A stretch of DNA of 25,981 bases from a virus, in IMG/VR virus record IMGVR_UViG_3300048549_000353, positions 1 to 25,981 of that record, one strand, 5' to 3'. The notes below the pieces were generated by a model. The model had not been told where the DNA came from and made no database searches. It saw nothing but the letters and a program-made list of their open reading frames with translations. The first letter of the stretch is position 1, and every line of letters begins with the position of its first letter. Shown here in pieces: positions 6,722-12,751 of the stretch. A program made the position numbers and the translations under genes.

Positions 6722-6898
6722 CTAAATTATATGGTTTTCTATGTAACTTATGGCGAATCGTTCTTTATCGTTTGAAGTAAACACCTTAGAATTTAAGCCA
6801 TATTTATGTCTTATTGAATTAATCTCGTTACAATAACAAACCCATTCTTGATTGATTGTATCTTGATTTTGCTCTAAAAACTCGTTCTTGTATCCCAT
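6722..6898 (-). CDS. 58-aa unknown protein
   Basis: ATG 6898-6896 follows immediately on the stop of the preceding gene (TAA ATG), so the two are coupled. The product begins MGYKNEFLEQNQDTINQEWV and ends SYIENHII. It has two cysteines close together (CYC, residues 21-23) and no recognisable domain. It is the last gene of this sub-operon before the phased repeat block. Confidence 0.6.
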   Translation of the reverse strand: MGYKNEFLEQNQDTINQEWVCYCNEINSIRHKYGLNSKVFTSNDKERFAISYIENHII

Positions 6899-7228
6899 TT
6901 ACTCTTCCTTAAAATCACCTTGAACACTAGGTATGGCATCATCACCATATTCAGTACCCTCAAAAGTTACTGTTATACCTGTTGAATATTCTTGTTCTTC
7001 TCCCACGTCATCTATCTGTGAATCTTGATAAATATCTGTTACTTCATCTTCTGTTAATTGTCTGTCGCTTTTAATAGTCCATGATCTAACATCAACAGTT
7101 TGTTCACTTGCTTCATATATGTATTGTTTGCTCATTTTTTCCTCTCTCTTGTTAAAAATTGTATCCCAATTACTCTTTACTTGTTCTTCTGGTACTTGCG
7201 ATCTTCTTCTTGTATCTCCTTTACCCAT
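6899..7228 (-). CDS. Dual-start gene: MGKGD-type phage protein with internal start
   Basis: The full frame encodes 109 aa. Residues 1-26 (MGKGDTRRRSQVPEEQVKSN, then WDTIF) match a short conserved phage peptide pattern, MGKGDxxR...NWDxIF, often seen as a separate small protein. At residue 32 a second ATG (7135-7133) is preceded by GAGAGG and would start a 78-aa acidic protein, MSKQYIYEASEQTVDVRSWT, ending with GDDAIPSVQGDFKEE. Both starts look usable. The first overlaps the end of the upstream gene by 8 bases. The gene could be a fusion of two small genes or a nested pair in one frame. Function is unknown for both parts. Confidence 0.65.
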   Translation of the reverse strand: MGKGDTRRRSQVPEEQVKSNWDTIFNKREEKMSKQYIYEASEQTVDVRSWTIKSDRQLTEDEVTDIYQDSQIDDVGEEQEYSTGITVTFEGTEYGDDAIPSVQGDFKEE

Positions 7229-7493
7229 GTCTGCCCCAATTTTTTATACATTGGTCGAAATGTTTGTTTATATCAAAGTCTTCGCCTTCTGATGTTATCG
7301 GCAGTTTTTTTAAACCTGGTATATCGTCTTGGTATGGATTTTCCTCAGAAATACTTTTTATTCTTGCTATGGCATTTTCTTGATACTCATAAGGCATACT
7401 AGCTAAATGATTAACTAGTCTTACAATGACTAATTGATCTTCTTCGCTTAACTCATTTATCCTACATGCTACTGATATTTTATGTTCACTCAT
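7221..7493 (-). CDS. 90-aa unknown protein
   Basis: ATG 7493-7491 is preceded by AGAGAGG. The product (MSEHKISVACRINELSEEDQ...) is helical and mildly acidic, with no cysteine cluster or membrane segment, and ends FDQCIKNWGRHG. It is the first gene after the structured, gene-free segment at 7501-7673 and is probably transcribed from the promoter at 7652-7682, so the foldable RNA would be its 5' leader. I do not recognise the family. Confidence 0.65.
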   Translation of the reverse strand: MSEHKISVACRINELSEEDQLVIVRLVNHLASMPYEYQENAIARIKSISEENPYQDDIPGLKKLPITSEGEDFDINKHFDQCIKNWGRHG

Positions 7494-7508
7494 TTACTCA
7501 TCCTCTCT

Positions 7509-7644
7509 GGCAGATAGGTGTTAGTTTTGCTCCATACATAGCCATCTTGGTAGTCTTTATGTTGGCTTTCAAGGACTAAGAATCACCAACCATCTAACAC
7601 TATCTACCTTTATAACATCTCGTTTAGTTACCCTCTAACTAAAC
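7509..7644 (-). ncRNA. Predicted structured leader or small RNA
   Basis: On the minus strand a perfect 9-bp hairpin, GTTTAGTTA (7644-7636), loop GAGGG, TAACTAAAC (7630-7622), comes first. A long-range helix then pairs 7608-7594 (GGTAGATAGTGTTAG) with 7524-7509 (CTAACACCTATCTGCC): 15 pairs with one G-U and one bulged base. The enclosed 69 bases can form further short stems (GTTGG 7590-7586 with CCAAC 7565-7561, or TAGTC 7578-7574 with GACTA 7555-7551 as a partly exclusive alternative). A promoter-like site lies directly upstream at 7652-7682 and the 90-aa gene begins 16 bases downstream. It may be a cis-acting leader (switch, attenuator, protein-binding leader) or a processed RNA. No known class was recognised. 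Confidence 0.55.
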
Positions 7645-7651
7645 TGTAACC

Positions 7652-7682
7652 ATTATAAACATGATATATATGATTATGTCAA
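7652..7682 (-). promoter_or_regulatory. Strong-consensus leftward promoter upstream of structured RNA
   Basis: Minus-strand TTGACA (7682-7677) and TATAAT (7657-7652) are both perfect sigma-70 consensus hexamers, with a longer than ideal 19-base spacer. The spacer contains the 13-bp motif shared with the 6482 promoter (plus strand 7661-7673). The -35 overlaps the end of the upstream 64-aa gene. The predicted start (about 7645) coincides with the 5' edge of the perfect 9-bp hairpin. Confidence 0.6.
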
Positions 7683-7868
7683 TAGCTTTTCTACTTCTTT
7701 ATCGCATTTCTTTTTATCGCTATCGGATAACATAGAATAAGCCACTTTTCCTCTTAGATTTTGCCTACGAGAACGAAGTTTGGCTTCTTCCAGATTCTTT
7801 TCATAATATCGTTTCTTGTGTTCTCTTATCTTATCTGGATTTTTCTGAGCCCATGTTTGTTTTTCCAT
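7674..7868 (-). CDS. 64-aa protein resembling the N-terminal arm of HNH endonucleases
   Basis: The product (MEKQTWAQKNPDKIREHKKR, then YYEKNLEEAKLRSRRQN) is a highly charged helix. The pattern WxxKNPDKxREHKKRYYEKN is typical of the N-terminal DNA-binding arm of phage HNH homing endonucleases, but no HNH residues follow. It could be a remnant, or an independent small DNA-binding protein. It starts 9 bases after the SSB-like gene, within the recombination operon. Confidence 0.6.
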   Translation of the reverse strand: MEKQTWAQKNPDKIREHKKRYYEKNLEEAKLRSRRQNLRGKVAYSMLSDSDKKKCDKEVEKLLT

Positions 7869-7877
7869 ATTTCTCTC

Positions 7878-8165
7878 CTAGAATGGTGGTGTATCATCAT
7901 TGAATATTGCTTCAATGTCATTAATATTTTTCTTATCTTGGCTACCCAGCTTGTCTTTTGGATTGTATGTGTTGATCTCGCCATATAGTTTACCATTTTT
8001 GGCTTTCTTAACGTCTACATTGATCCATTCATCTGGATTACCTATTTCTTTTTTCATCCATGCTATGAGCTGTTTTTTATTCACACCTATTCGCATTTCA
8101 ATGAAGTCTTTGTCTGATTCATTAAAATACAAACCCTCACTAAATTTTTTATCATTCTGTGCCAT
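7878..8165 (-). CDS. Possible single-strand DNA-binding protein
   Basis: A 95-aa protein, shorter than typical bacterial SSB. The body has alternating strand-like segments (FIEMRIGVNKKQLIAWMKKE; DEWINVDVKKAKNGKLYGEI), which would suit a small OB-like fold or another beta domain. The C-terminus is acidic and ends FNDDTPPF, close to the DDDIPF-type tip by which SSBs recruit partners. It overlaps the exonuclease gene by 14 bases and follows the annealing protein, so an SSB role in the recombination module fits. The core is not a recognisable SSB, so the call rests on the tail and context. Confidence 0.5.
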   Translation of the reverse strand: MAQNDKKFSEGLYFNESDKDFIEMRIGVNKKQLIAWMKKEIGNPDEWINVDVKKAKNGKLYGEINTYNPKDKLGSQDKKNINDIEAIFNDDTPPF

Positions 8166-8838
8166 TGTCTACCTCGTGTATTAAGTTAAATAATTTGTCA
8201 TCTACAACAAATTCTTCTGTTTTTTCTGTAAACTCTTGCTCTGATAACAAAGCAAAAGCATATTCCATAAGTCTTTGTTCAAGATATTCCTCATATTCTG
8301 GGTTTCTCTCGATTTCATAGACTTGGAATTTGTGTGGACACCAATTAATAAAGTGTGTCTTCTCTGGTGCATACCCCAAACGATCTAGTACATATTGTTG
8401 TCCGAATATCTGGGTTGTATACTTAGATTTTATATCCTCTAATGAATAGATATCTTCTCCCATTTTAGGGCATTTCGCTTCGCATATTGTCTTGAAACAG
8501 TCAGTTATGCCATCTGGTGTTGATGATAGACTGACTATTCCTTTGTCTGTTTGTGCAAAATCATGCAATTCAAAGGATTTTTGGTTGTCTAAGATAAAAT
8601 AAAAGTCTTTACCTTTTTTACCTCTAAAATCAGCATACGATTTAAGGGCGTTTATTTCATTATTTCGACCATACTCAACATAGCCGAGTGCAAAACTAGA
8701 AATTTCAGGTTTTTCACCCAAAATATCCATTTGAAGTCTGGTATTTCTCTTACCATGACTTCCTCTGCCTTTGATGTACTTGTTAAACCCCAAATAGTCA
8801 ATAAATTGGCTAGATGACAGGTTATAATACTTACGCAT
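8152..8838 (-). CDS. YqaJ-type viral recombinase / lambda-like exonuclease
   Basis: A 228-aa PD-(D/E)XK nuclease that would resect 5' ends of double-stranded DNA to give 3' tails for annealing. Visible motifs are YGRNNEINALKSY (about residues 56-68, with the conserved Glu of the first helix), SSTPDGITD (D109) and ICEAKCP (E120, K122), which together form the catalytic D...ExK. YTTQIFGQQYVLDRLG (about 140-155) carries the conserved Gln/Tyr helix. Length matches the family. Its start lies inside the annealing-protein gene (8-base overlap), the standard pairing of exonuclease with annealing protein in phage recombination systems. Confidence 0.88.
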   Translation of the reverse strand: MRKYYNLSSSQFIDYLGFNKYIKGRGSHGKRNTRLQMDILGEKPEISSFALGYVEYGRNNEINALKSYADFRGKKGKDFYFILDNQKSFELHDFAQTDKGIVSLSSTPDGITDCFKTICEAKCPKMGEDIYSLEDIKSKYTTQIFGQQYVLDRLGYAPEKTHFINWCPHKFQVYEIERNPEYEEYLEQRLMEYAFALLSEQEFTEKTEEFVVDDKLFNLIHEVDNGTE

Positions 8839-9274
8839 TGTCTAAGTCTTGTTCTGATTTGGCTTTCTTGCTAACAGGTTTAGGTGTTGGCTCGATTTCT
8901 GCGTCTGAATAAAACAAATCATACACATTAAGAATCTTAAGGACTGCACGATCAAACCCTCTTTTCTCTGCCATTGCATAGTAATACTTAGACATACAGT
9001 TTTGAGGACTTGCCTCACCATAAGTCTCTATGACCATATCACCTTTAGTGGCAATACATTTGATTGCTACACACACATCATATCTGCTTTCTACATCATG
9101 AAATTTACAGGTTATTCCCTCGATTCCTGCTACTTTCTCTAAAGCTGAATGTAAAATGATCCAATTTTGGCTCTGTTGGTGAAACCAAAAATCAGCATCA
9201 CGATCATCTTTGCTCTTAGGTTTAGTGAGATTATACTTATCAGCAAACTCACTTCTTGAATTATCTTTACTCAT
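8831..9274 (-). CDS. Single-strand annealing protein (ERF/Rad52-like)
   Basis: I place the start at ATG 9274 (MSKDNSRSEFADKYN) because GGAG sits 7 bases upstream; an in-frame ATG at 9286 has no such site. The 147-aa product shows a conserved annealing-protein feature near its C-terminus: GEASPQNC, then YYYAMAEKRGFDRAVLKILN, and VYDLFYSDAE. The AEKRxFDRAVLK motif is typical of phage annealing proteins. The N-terminal half (DADFWFHQQSQNWIILHSAL) has the expected strand/helix mix. It is the first gene of the leftward early operon, behind the TTTACA/TATAAT promoter, and is followed at once by its exonuclease partner. The exact subfamily is uncertain. Confidence 0.72.
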   Translation of the reverse strand: MSKDNSRSEFADKYNLTKPKSKDDRDADFWFHQQSQNWIILHSALEKVAGIEGITCKFHDVESRYDVCVAIKCIATKGDMVIETYGEASPQNCMSKYYYAMAEKRGFDRAVLKILNVYDLFYSDAEIEPTPKPVSKKAKSEQDLDNA

Positions 9275-9302
9275 ATTATTCTCCATTTACTATATAGAGA
9301 CA

Positions 9303-9331
9303 ATTATATGAAATATTTGTACTATTGTAAA
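9303..9331 (-). promoter_or_regulatory. Leftward early promoter
   Basis: Minus-strand TTTACA (9331-9326) and perfect TATAAT (9308-9303) with an ideal 17-base spacer, about 30 bases before the preferred start of the annealing protein. The -35 lies within the palindrome at 9323-9336, so a repressor bound there would block it. It is the best sigma-70 match in the window. Confidence 0.7.
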
Positions 9332-9336
9332 CAATA
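9323..9336. promoter_or_regulatory. Palindromic operator between divergent early operons
   Basis: TATTGT-AA-ACAATA is a perfect 6+6 inverted repeat with a 2-base centre. A second, wider pair TACTAT (9320-9325) and ATAGTA (9341-9346) shares part of it. It covers the -35 of the leftward promoter and of a candidate rightward one, the usual position for a repressor or switch protein. The cognate protein is not identified; small HTH proteins elsewhere in the window are candidates. Confidence 0.5.
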
Positions 9337-9353
9337 TATGATAGTATTATTAT
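9325..9353 (+). promoter_or_regulatory. Rightward early promoter candidate
   Basis: TTGTAA (9325-9330) and TATTAT (9348-9353) with a 17-base spacer. The -35 lies in the same palindrome as the leftward -35. A second candidate, TTGTAA (9426-9431) and TATCAT (9449-9454), also with 17 bases between, sits closer to the first gene but would leave almost no leader before AGAGG at 9461. One of them presumably drives the 9474-14111 operon. Confidence 0.4.
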
Positions 9354-9473
9354 CAGTAAGTGGTTTTATTTAGGTTTGTAATAAAAACAAACAAAAACAA
9401 AACAAAGAAACAAGTAATTAAATACTTGTAAAGAAAAAATTAAATAAATATCATATATCGAGAGGAAAGTACA

Positions 9474-9932
9474 ATGGAAAATGATGATTTAACAAGATTC
9501 TATCAAATGATGGATAATTTATATCCAAATCAACCTAAATTAAACAAAGATCAGAAAAGGTTTTGGTACTTGGCTTTCAAAGAATATGACATAGAAAGTC
9601 TAGTCAGATGTCTACATGAACACACTAAAAGCGTTGAACGTGGCAGGTGGAGACCAGAGATATCAGATATCATGAAGTATTTATCACAGGATAATTCAGA
9701 ATTAGAGGAAATCTGGCAGATGTTTTTTGATAGGAAATATGACAAAATTCAGGATGAATTAGCAAAAGAACTCTATCTCAAGATGGGTGGGTTGTCGTTA
9801 AATCGTTTAAGCACTAAGGAGCTAGAATACAAGAAAAGAACATTCATTGACTTGTATATGAACAGGAAATCACTAGAAAAGATACAGAATCTACCACCTA
9901 AAGCTAAGAAAACACTATTGGAGAAGAAATGA
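9474..9932 (+). CDS. Possible helicase loader / G39P-like replication protein
   Basis: First gene of the rightward operon, with AGAGG 8 bases before ATG. The 152-aa product starts with a helical domain: MENDDLTRFYQMMDNLYPNQ, then RFWYLAFKEYDIESLVRCLH and RGRWRPEISDIMKYL. This order (short helix, W-x-x-x-L/F...Y-D, a ~30-residue helical repeat, then FxPxxxEI-like RWRPEISDI) resembles the N-terminal domain of phage G39P-type helicase loaders. The C-terminal half is charged and probably partly disordered. No helicase lies in the window, so the partner would be elsewhere or the host DnaB. A resemblance by eye only. Confidence 0.45.
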   Translation: MENDDLTRFYQMMDNLYPNQPKLNKDQKRFWYLAFKEYDIESLVRCLHEHTKSVERGRWRPEISDIMKYLSQDNSELEEIWQMFFDRKYDKIQDELAKELYLKMGGLSLNRLSTKELEYKKRTFIDLYMNRKSLEKIQNLPPKAKKTLLEKK

Positions 9933-10282
9933 TTAGATTACATGATACCGAGCTTGAACAAGCGATTATTGAATTAAGAGAAAAGGGTAAAGAACTTGGC
10001 ATTGCTGAGGGTGAATATGAGTATCTTGTGGCTATGCAAAAGACCACTAAAGCTACTGTATTTCTGGAAACCAAACAACAAGGATTAACGATTAAAGAAA
10101 GAGAAGCTATTGCTGAAACACACAAAGATGTAGTCAAATACATACCTTTGATTAAAGAACAAAAGCAAAAATATATAGCACTCAGACACACGATTTCGAG
10201 CATCTTAGAAAGCTGTAACTTGTTTAGAACAAAGTCAGCAAACCTAAGAGGTGAGAAAAAACTCTATGGTGAGTTAGGTTAA
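9929..10282 (+). CDS. 117-aa coiled-coil protein, unknown
   Basis: ATG overlaps the previous stop as ATGA. The product is almost entirely helical and charged (LEQAIIELREKGKELGIAEG; LIKEQKQKYIALRHTISSIL), with coiled-coil potential at both ends and one cysteine. Coupling to the possible helicase loader suggests a role in replication, perhaps as a binding partner. I do not recognise the family. Confidence 0.6.
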   Translation: MIRLHDTELEQAIIELREKGKELGIAEGEYEYLVAMQKTTKATVFLETKQQGLTIKEREAIAETHKDVVKYIPLIKEQKQKYIALRHTISSILESCNLFRTKSANLRGEKKLYGELG

Positions 10283-10301
10283 TTAACAATAGGAGAATAA
10301 A

Positions 10302-10862
10302 ATGGAGTGTTTAACTTGGAAACCTGAAGAACTAATAGCAGTTGCTTCTGCTCTTTTGAAGGATGATAAAAAAAACAATGAAAAAATATTTGAAAGAAAA
10401 AAGTCTCTCAATGATGAATTTTATACTTTTTTAAGAGTATTATCTAATGAATATAAATATAGATATCAAAAAGAATGTAGTTATATAAGTGAAAACTTTG
10501 CAAACGGATTACATTTTGTATCAAAAAGAAACTTAGAGTATTTGGTTTTTGAGCTAGTGTATGGCTTTATTAAACCAGAAGAAATACGAAATAAAGTAAA
10601 AGAGGAAATAGAAAGAATATCTGATCCGTCAATTACTTTTAACGAAGCGATGAAAAAACAAAATGACGGAATGATGGAAACATTAAGTTTTTATTCAATT
10701 ATGGGTGCTTTAGCAATAAAAATAAGTGATGGTGAAATTGATATTCATGACTTCAAAATAGATAAAGATTTGCGTAAACATCTTAAAAAAATAATGAGCC
10801 ACGATAAGTTTATGCATGAACAACAAAGGAAAAAGATAGAGAGAGTACAAAATAAAAATTAA
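10302..10862 (+). CDS. 186-aa unknown helical protein
   Basis: Starts at ATG 10302 with AGGAG upstream and ends 14 bases before the next gene. It is helical, with many Lys, Glu and Asn residues and no membrane or metal motif. Recognisable stretches are MECLTWKPEELIAVASALLK at the N-terminus and HDFKIDKDLRKHLKKIMSHD near the C-terminus. It is more AT-rich than its neighbours on both sides and sits between two conserved-looking phage genes, which suggests an inserted accessory gene. A host-takeover or defence-related role is possible but unsupported. Confidence 0.65.
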   Translation: MECLTWKPEELIAVASALLKDDKKNNEKIFERKKSLNDEFYTFLRVLSNEYKYRYQKECSYISENFANGLHFVSKRNLEYLVFELVYGFIKPEEIRNKVKEEIERISDPSITFNEAMKKQNDGMMETLSFYSIMGALAIKISDGEIDIHDFKIDKDLRKHLKKIMSHDKFMHEQQRKKIERVQNKN

Positions 10863-10876
10863 CAATAGGAGAGGGT

Positions 10877-11194
10877 ATGAATATATTAAAATATAAAGAC
10901 ATAGTTTTTGAATTACTGAGTTCCTCCCCTATGACTAGAGATAACGACACGTTGTTGATATCTCTGGTCTGGGATGTACAACTCAAACAAAAAGACTATA
11001 TAGGATCGAGGGATTTTCTTGATGTTATGCGACTTGGATATCTTGCTAAACCTGAATCGGTTACAAGAGCCAGAAGAAAAATACAAGAAGACAATCCTTT
11101 ACTTAGAGGTAAAACACATGGTAAAAGACAAGAAGAACAGTCAAATGTTCTAAATCAATTAAATCAATGGGAGGAAAACAATGAGTATAGATGA
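10877..11194 (+). CDS. Phage protein with helix-turn-helix-like core
   Basis: A 105-aa product with a pattern I associate with temperate and lytic phage early regions: LLISLVWDVQLKQ, then DFLDVMRLGYLAKPESVTRA and RRKIQEDNPLLRG. The segment AKPESVTRARRKIQEDNPLL reads as a DNA-recognition helix with flanking arginines. A role in DNA binding or transcription is possible. The Shine-Dalgarno is GGAGAGG. It overlaps the start of the next gene by 14 bases. Confidence 0.6.
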   Translation: MNILKYKDIVFELLSSSPMTRDNDTLLISLVWDVQLKQKDYIGSRDFLDVMRLGYLAKPESVTRARRKIQEDNPLLRGKTHGKRQEEQSNVLNQLNQWEENNEYR

Positions 11195-11429
11195 GCTAAG
11201 AGGAATGGAGAAAGCATACAAAGAAGTAAAAACTTTATGTAAAGGTATGCAAACAAAAAATGCAGAAGATATTATTGAGAAGTCTACAAATTCAATAGCA
11301 AGTATTTTAGTAAAGCATTGTGATGAACTTATATCAGTAATTCAAGAAAGCATAGATGGTGAAATCGAAAGAATGTATCAAATGATGGAGGGTAAAAAAG
11401 ATGATAGACAAGATCACAGAGATTTGTAA
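11181..11429 (+). CDS. 82-aa helical protein, unknown
   Basis: The product begins MSIDELRGMEKAYKEVKTLC and is helical throughout, with a highly charged C-terminus (KKDDRQDHRDL). GGGAGG stands 9 bases before ATG, inside the end of the previous gene. No domain is recognised. It overlaps the 33-aa membrane peptide gene downstream by 29 bases. Confidence 0.6.
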   Translation: MSIDELRGMEKAYKEVKTLCKGMQTKNAEDIIEKSTNSIASILVKHCDELISVIQESIDGEIERMYQMMEGKKDDRQDHRDL

Positions 11430-11502
11430 TCAACTACCTGATATAGTTAAAGCAGTTATATTTGTATCAGCTATTAGTATTTTTTGGTCATTGGTGTTGT
11501 AA
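11401..11502 (+). CDS. 33-aa single-pass membrane peptide
   Basis: An ATG at 11401 preceded by GGAGGG opens a 33-codon frame whose TAA overlaps the next ATG (TAATG). The peptide begins MIDKITEICNQLPDIVKAVI and ends with a hydrophobic stretch, VIFVSAISIFWSLVL, long enough to cross a membrane. The good ribosome site and the coupled stop/start argue that it is a true gene despite its size. Possible roles include a small holin-like, superinfection or host-inhibitory peptide. Confidence 0.55.
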   Translation: MIDKITEICNQLPDIVKAVIFVSAISIFWSLVL

Positions 11503-11957
11503 TGAAACCTGACAAAAGAAAAAAGATAGCAGAAGAACAAAAAATAGATGAGATTTTTGATCAAATAAGTGCTCCATGGCACAGAAAAGGTAACATAAGT
11601 TATTATAGATGGAGAAACTATCAATATTTCAAAGTCAAATGGTCTACTTTAACACCAAAACAAAGAGACGAAATGTTTTTATTTGAATTAGAACTTTATG
11701 ATTTCTTATCTATTAGTATTATTAATGCTTTTTATCAACGAAACTTAGAGACAGTCGGGGAGATGAAAGATTTCTTTTTCAGTCATTCTAGTAACTATAT
11801 TTTAAACAATATGTACAACATGGGTAAAAGAAACATACAATATTTAGCTATGTTTATGTTGGAATTTTACCCAGAAGAGTTTGAAAAAAGTGATAAGAAG
11901 ATAGAGGTAAAAGTGCCTAGAAAAAAGATAAAACCATATGATGTGTTTTATATTTAA
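11502..11957 (+). CDS. 151-aa unknown protein
   Basis: I choose ATG 11502 (TAATG overlap with the 33-aa peptide gene) over a TTG at 11484. The product is basic and rich in aromatic residues: ISYYRWRNYQYFKVKWSTLT, then FELELYDFLSISIINAFYQR, and a basic tail VKVPRKKIKPYDVFYI. No catalytic or metal motif is seen. It lies immediately upstream of the YbcO-like nuclease with two bases between stop and start. Function unknown. Confidence 0.65.
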   Translation: MKPDKRKKIAEEQKIDEIFDQISAPWHRKGNISYYRWRNYQYFKVKWSTLTPKQRDEMFLFELELYDFLSISIINAFYQRNLETVGEMKDFFFSHSSNYILNNMYNMGKRNIQYLAMFMLEFYPEEFEKSDKKIEVKVPRKKIKPYDVFYI

Positions 11958-11959
11958 CT

Positions 11960-12256
11960 ATGTATCGAAATAAAAAACTATTAGAACTGATGAGGGAACT
12001 AGACTGTCAGCATTGTGGTGCGAGTGATGGAACTGTATGTGCCTGTCACTCAAACCAATCTCGCCATGGCAAAGGAATGGGTTTAAAAGCACCTGATTCC
12101 CTTGTTGTTGCTCTTTGCCACAGGTGTCATTATTTAATGGATAGTGGGAAGCAGTTAAGCAAACAAGAACGTAGAGACATGTGGACTGAAGCATATGTCA
12201 AAACAATGAGAACATTAATTGAAAGTGAGAGGTTAATTATTAATGATAAAAATTGA
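11960..12256 (+). CDS. YbcO/DUF1364-like zinc nuclease
   Basis: The 98-aa product carries DCQHCG (residues 15-20), CACHSNQSRHGKGMGLKAPD (27-46) and LCHRCHYLMDSG (52-63). Paired CxxC/CxC motifs, then a His- and Gly-rich stretch with KAPD, then CHxCH, match the DUF1364/YbcO family of small HNH-fold nucleases in lambdoid nin regions, thought to act on recombination or branched DNA. The two-Cys pairs presumably bind structural zinc and H31/H36/H56 are candidate catalytic ligands. Its place just upstream of a Q-like gene mirrors the lambdoid order. Confidence 0.72.
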   Translation: MYRNKKLLELMRELDCQHCGASDGTVCACHSNQSRHGKGMGLKAPDSLVVALCHRCHYLMDSGKQLSKQERRDMWTEAYVKTMRTLIESERLIINDKN

Positions 12257-12461
12257 GAAAAATATACCGATAGTAAACAATGGTAGACCTTGTAAGTATA
12301 AAGAATATGTTGATGCTTTCTTGGATATGGATAAGGGAGATTCATTTGTAGTAGACAACTACAAGATCGTTAATTCTGTTAGAAAACATGCATGGAAGAA
12401 AAAGGTTGCACTAAGTTTTAGAAAATTATCAACCGATAGATACAGAATTTGGAGAATATAA
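12243..12461 (+). CDS. 72-aa unknown phage protein
   Basis: ATG lies inside the end of the nuclease gene (14-base overlap). The product has a strand-rich pattern: MIKIEKNIPIVNNGRPCKYK, then DMDKGDSFVVDNYKIVNSVR and KVALSFRKLSTDRYRIWRI. The sequence IP...MxxGDSFxV...SxR.A in front and KxxxRxxxDxxRIWRI at the end is a pattern I associate with very small phage proteins of unknown function. The following gene starts in its stop codon (TAATG). Confidence 0.65.
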   Translation: MIKIEKNIPIVNNGRPCKYKEYVDAFLDMDKGDSFVVDNYKIVNSVRKHAWKKKVALSFRKLSTDRYRIWRI

Positions 12462-12751
12462 TGGGTTGGTTTTTAACACGACTCGATGCTAAAGCATTTG
12501 ATTTAGAATGTAAAAACATAGATGGAACTAAGAGATGGTCTGATGAGGATATCAAGATACTGTATAAAATAGAGGATGCAGAGCCAAAGTCTAATGGAAT
12601 TGGCGACACTCATTTCCCTTGGGGTTTGAATCCTAACTTACAATACTATATGATAGAGCAATACAAACTACATGGTGATGACTATTTGAAATCAATAGGC
12701 ACAAGGGTAGAACAAGAGAGGAAAAAGATAGGTAAGAAACGTGAAAGCTGA
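12461..12751 (+). CDS. 96-aa unknown protein
   Basis: ATG 12461 overlaps the preceding TAA (TAATG), with GGAG 8 bases before; a TTG 12 bases upstream in frame is less likely. The product begins MGWFLTRLDAKAFDLECKNI and contains WSDEDIKILYKIEDAEPKS followed by HFPWGLNPNLQYYMIEQYKL. No domain is recognised. It overlaps the Q-like gene by 11 bases. Confidence 0.62.
   Translation: MGWFLTRLDAKAFDLECKNIDGTKRWSDEDIKILYKIEDAEPKSNGIGDTHFPWGLNPNLQYYMIEQYKLHGDDYLKSIGTRVEQERKKIGKKRES

Noticed and set aside
7100-7402. Plus-strand ORFs of 74-100 codons opposite the leftward genes
   Set aside because: Hydrophobic, Phe/Leu/Cys-rich antisense of charged proteins, no ribosome sites.
7501-7673. tRNA or tmRNA in the structured region
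   Set aside because: No cloverleaf, no T-loop sequence and no CCA end can be fitted.
7674-7868. Complete HNH homing endonuclease
   Set aside because: Only the N-terminal arm pattern is present; no HNH catalytic residues follow before the stop.
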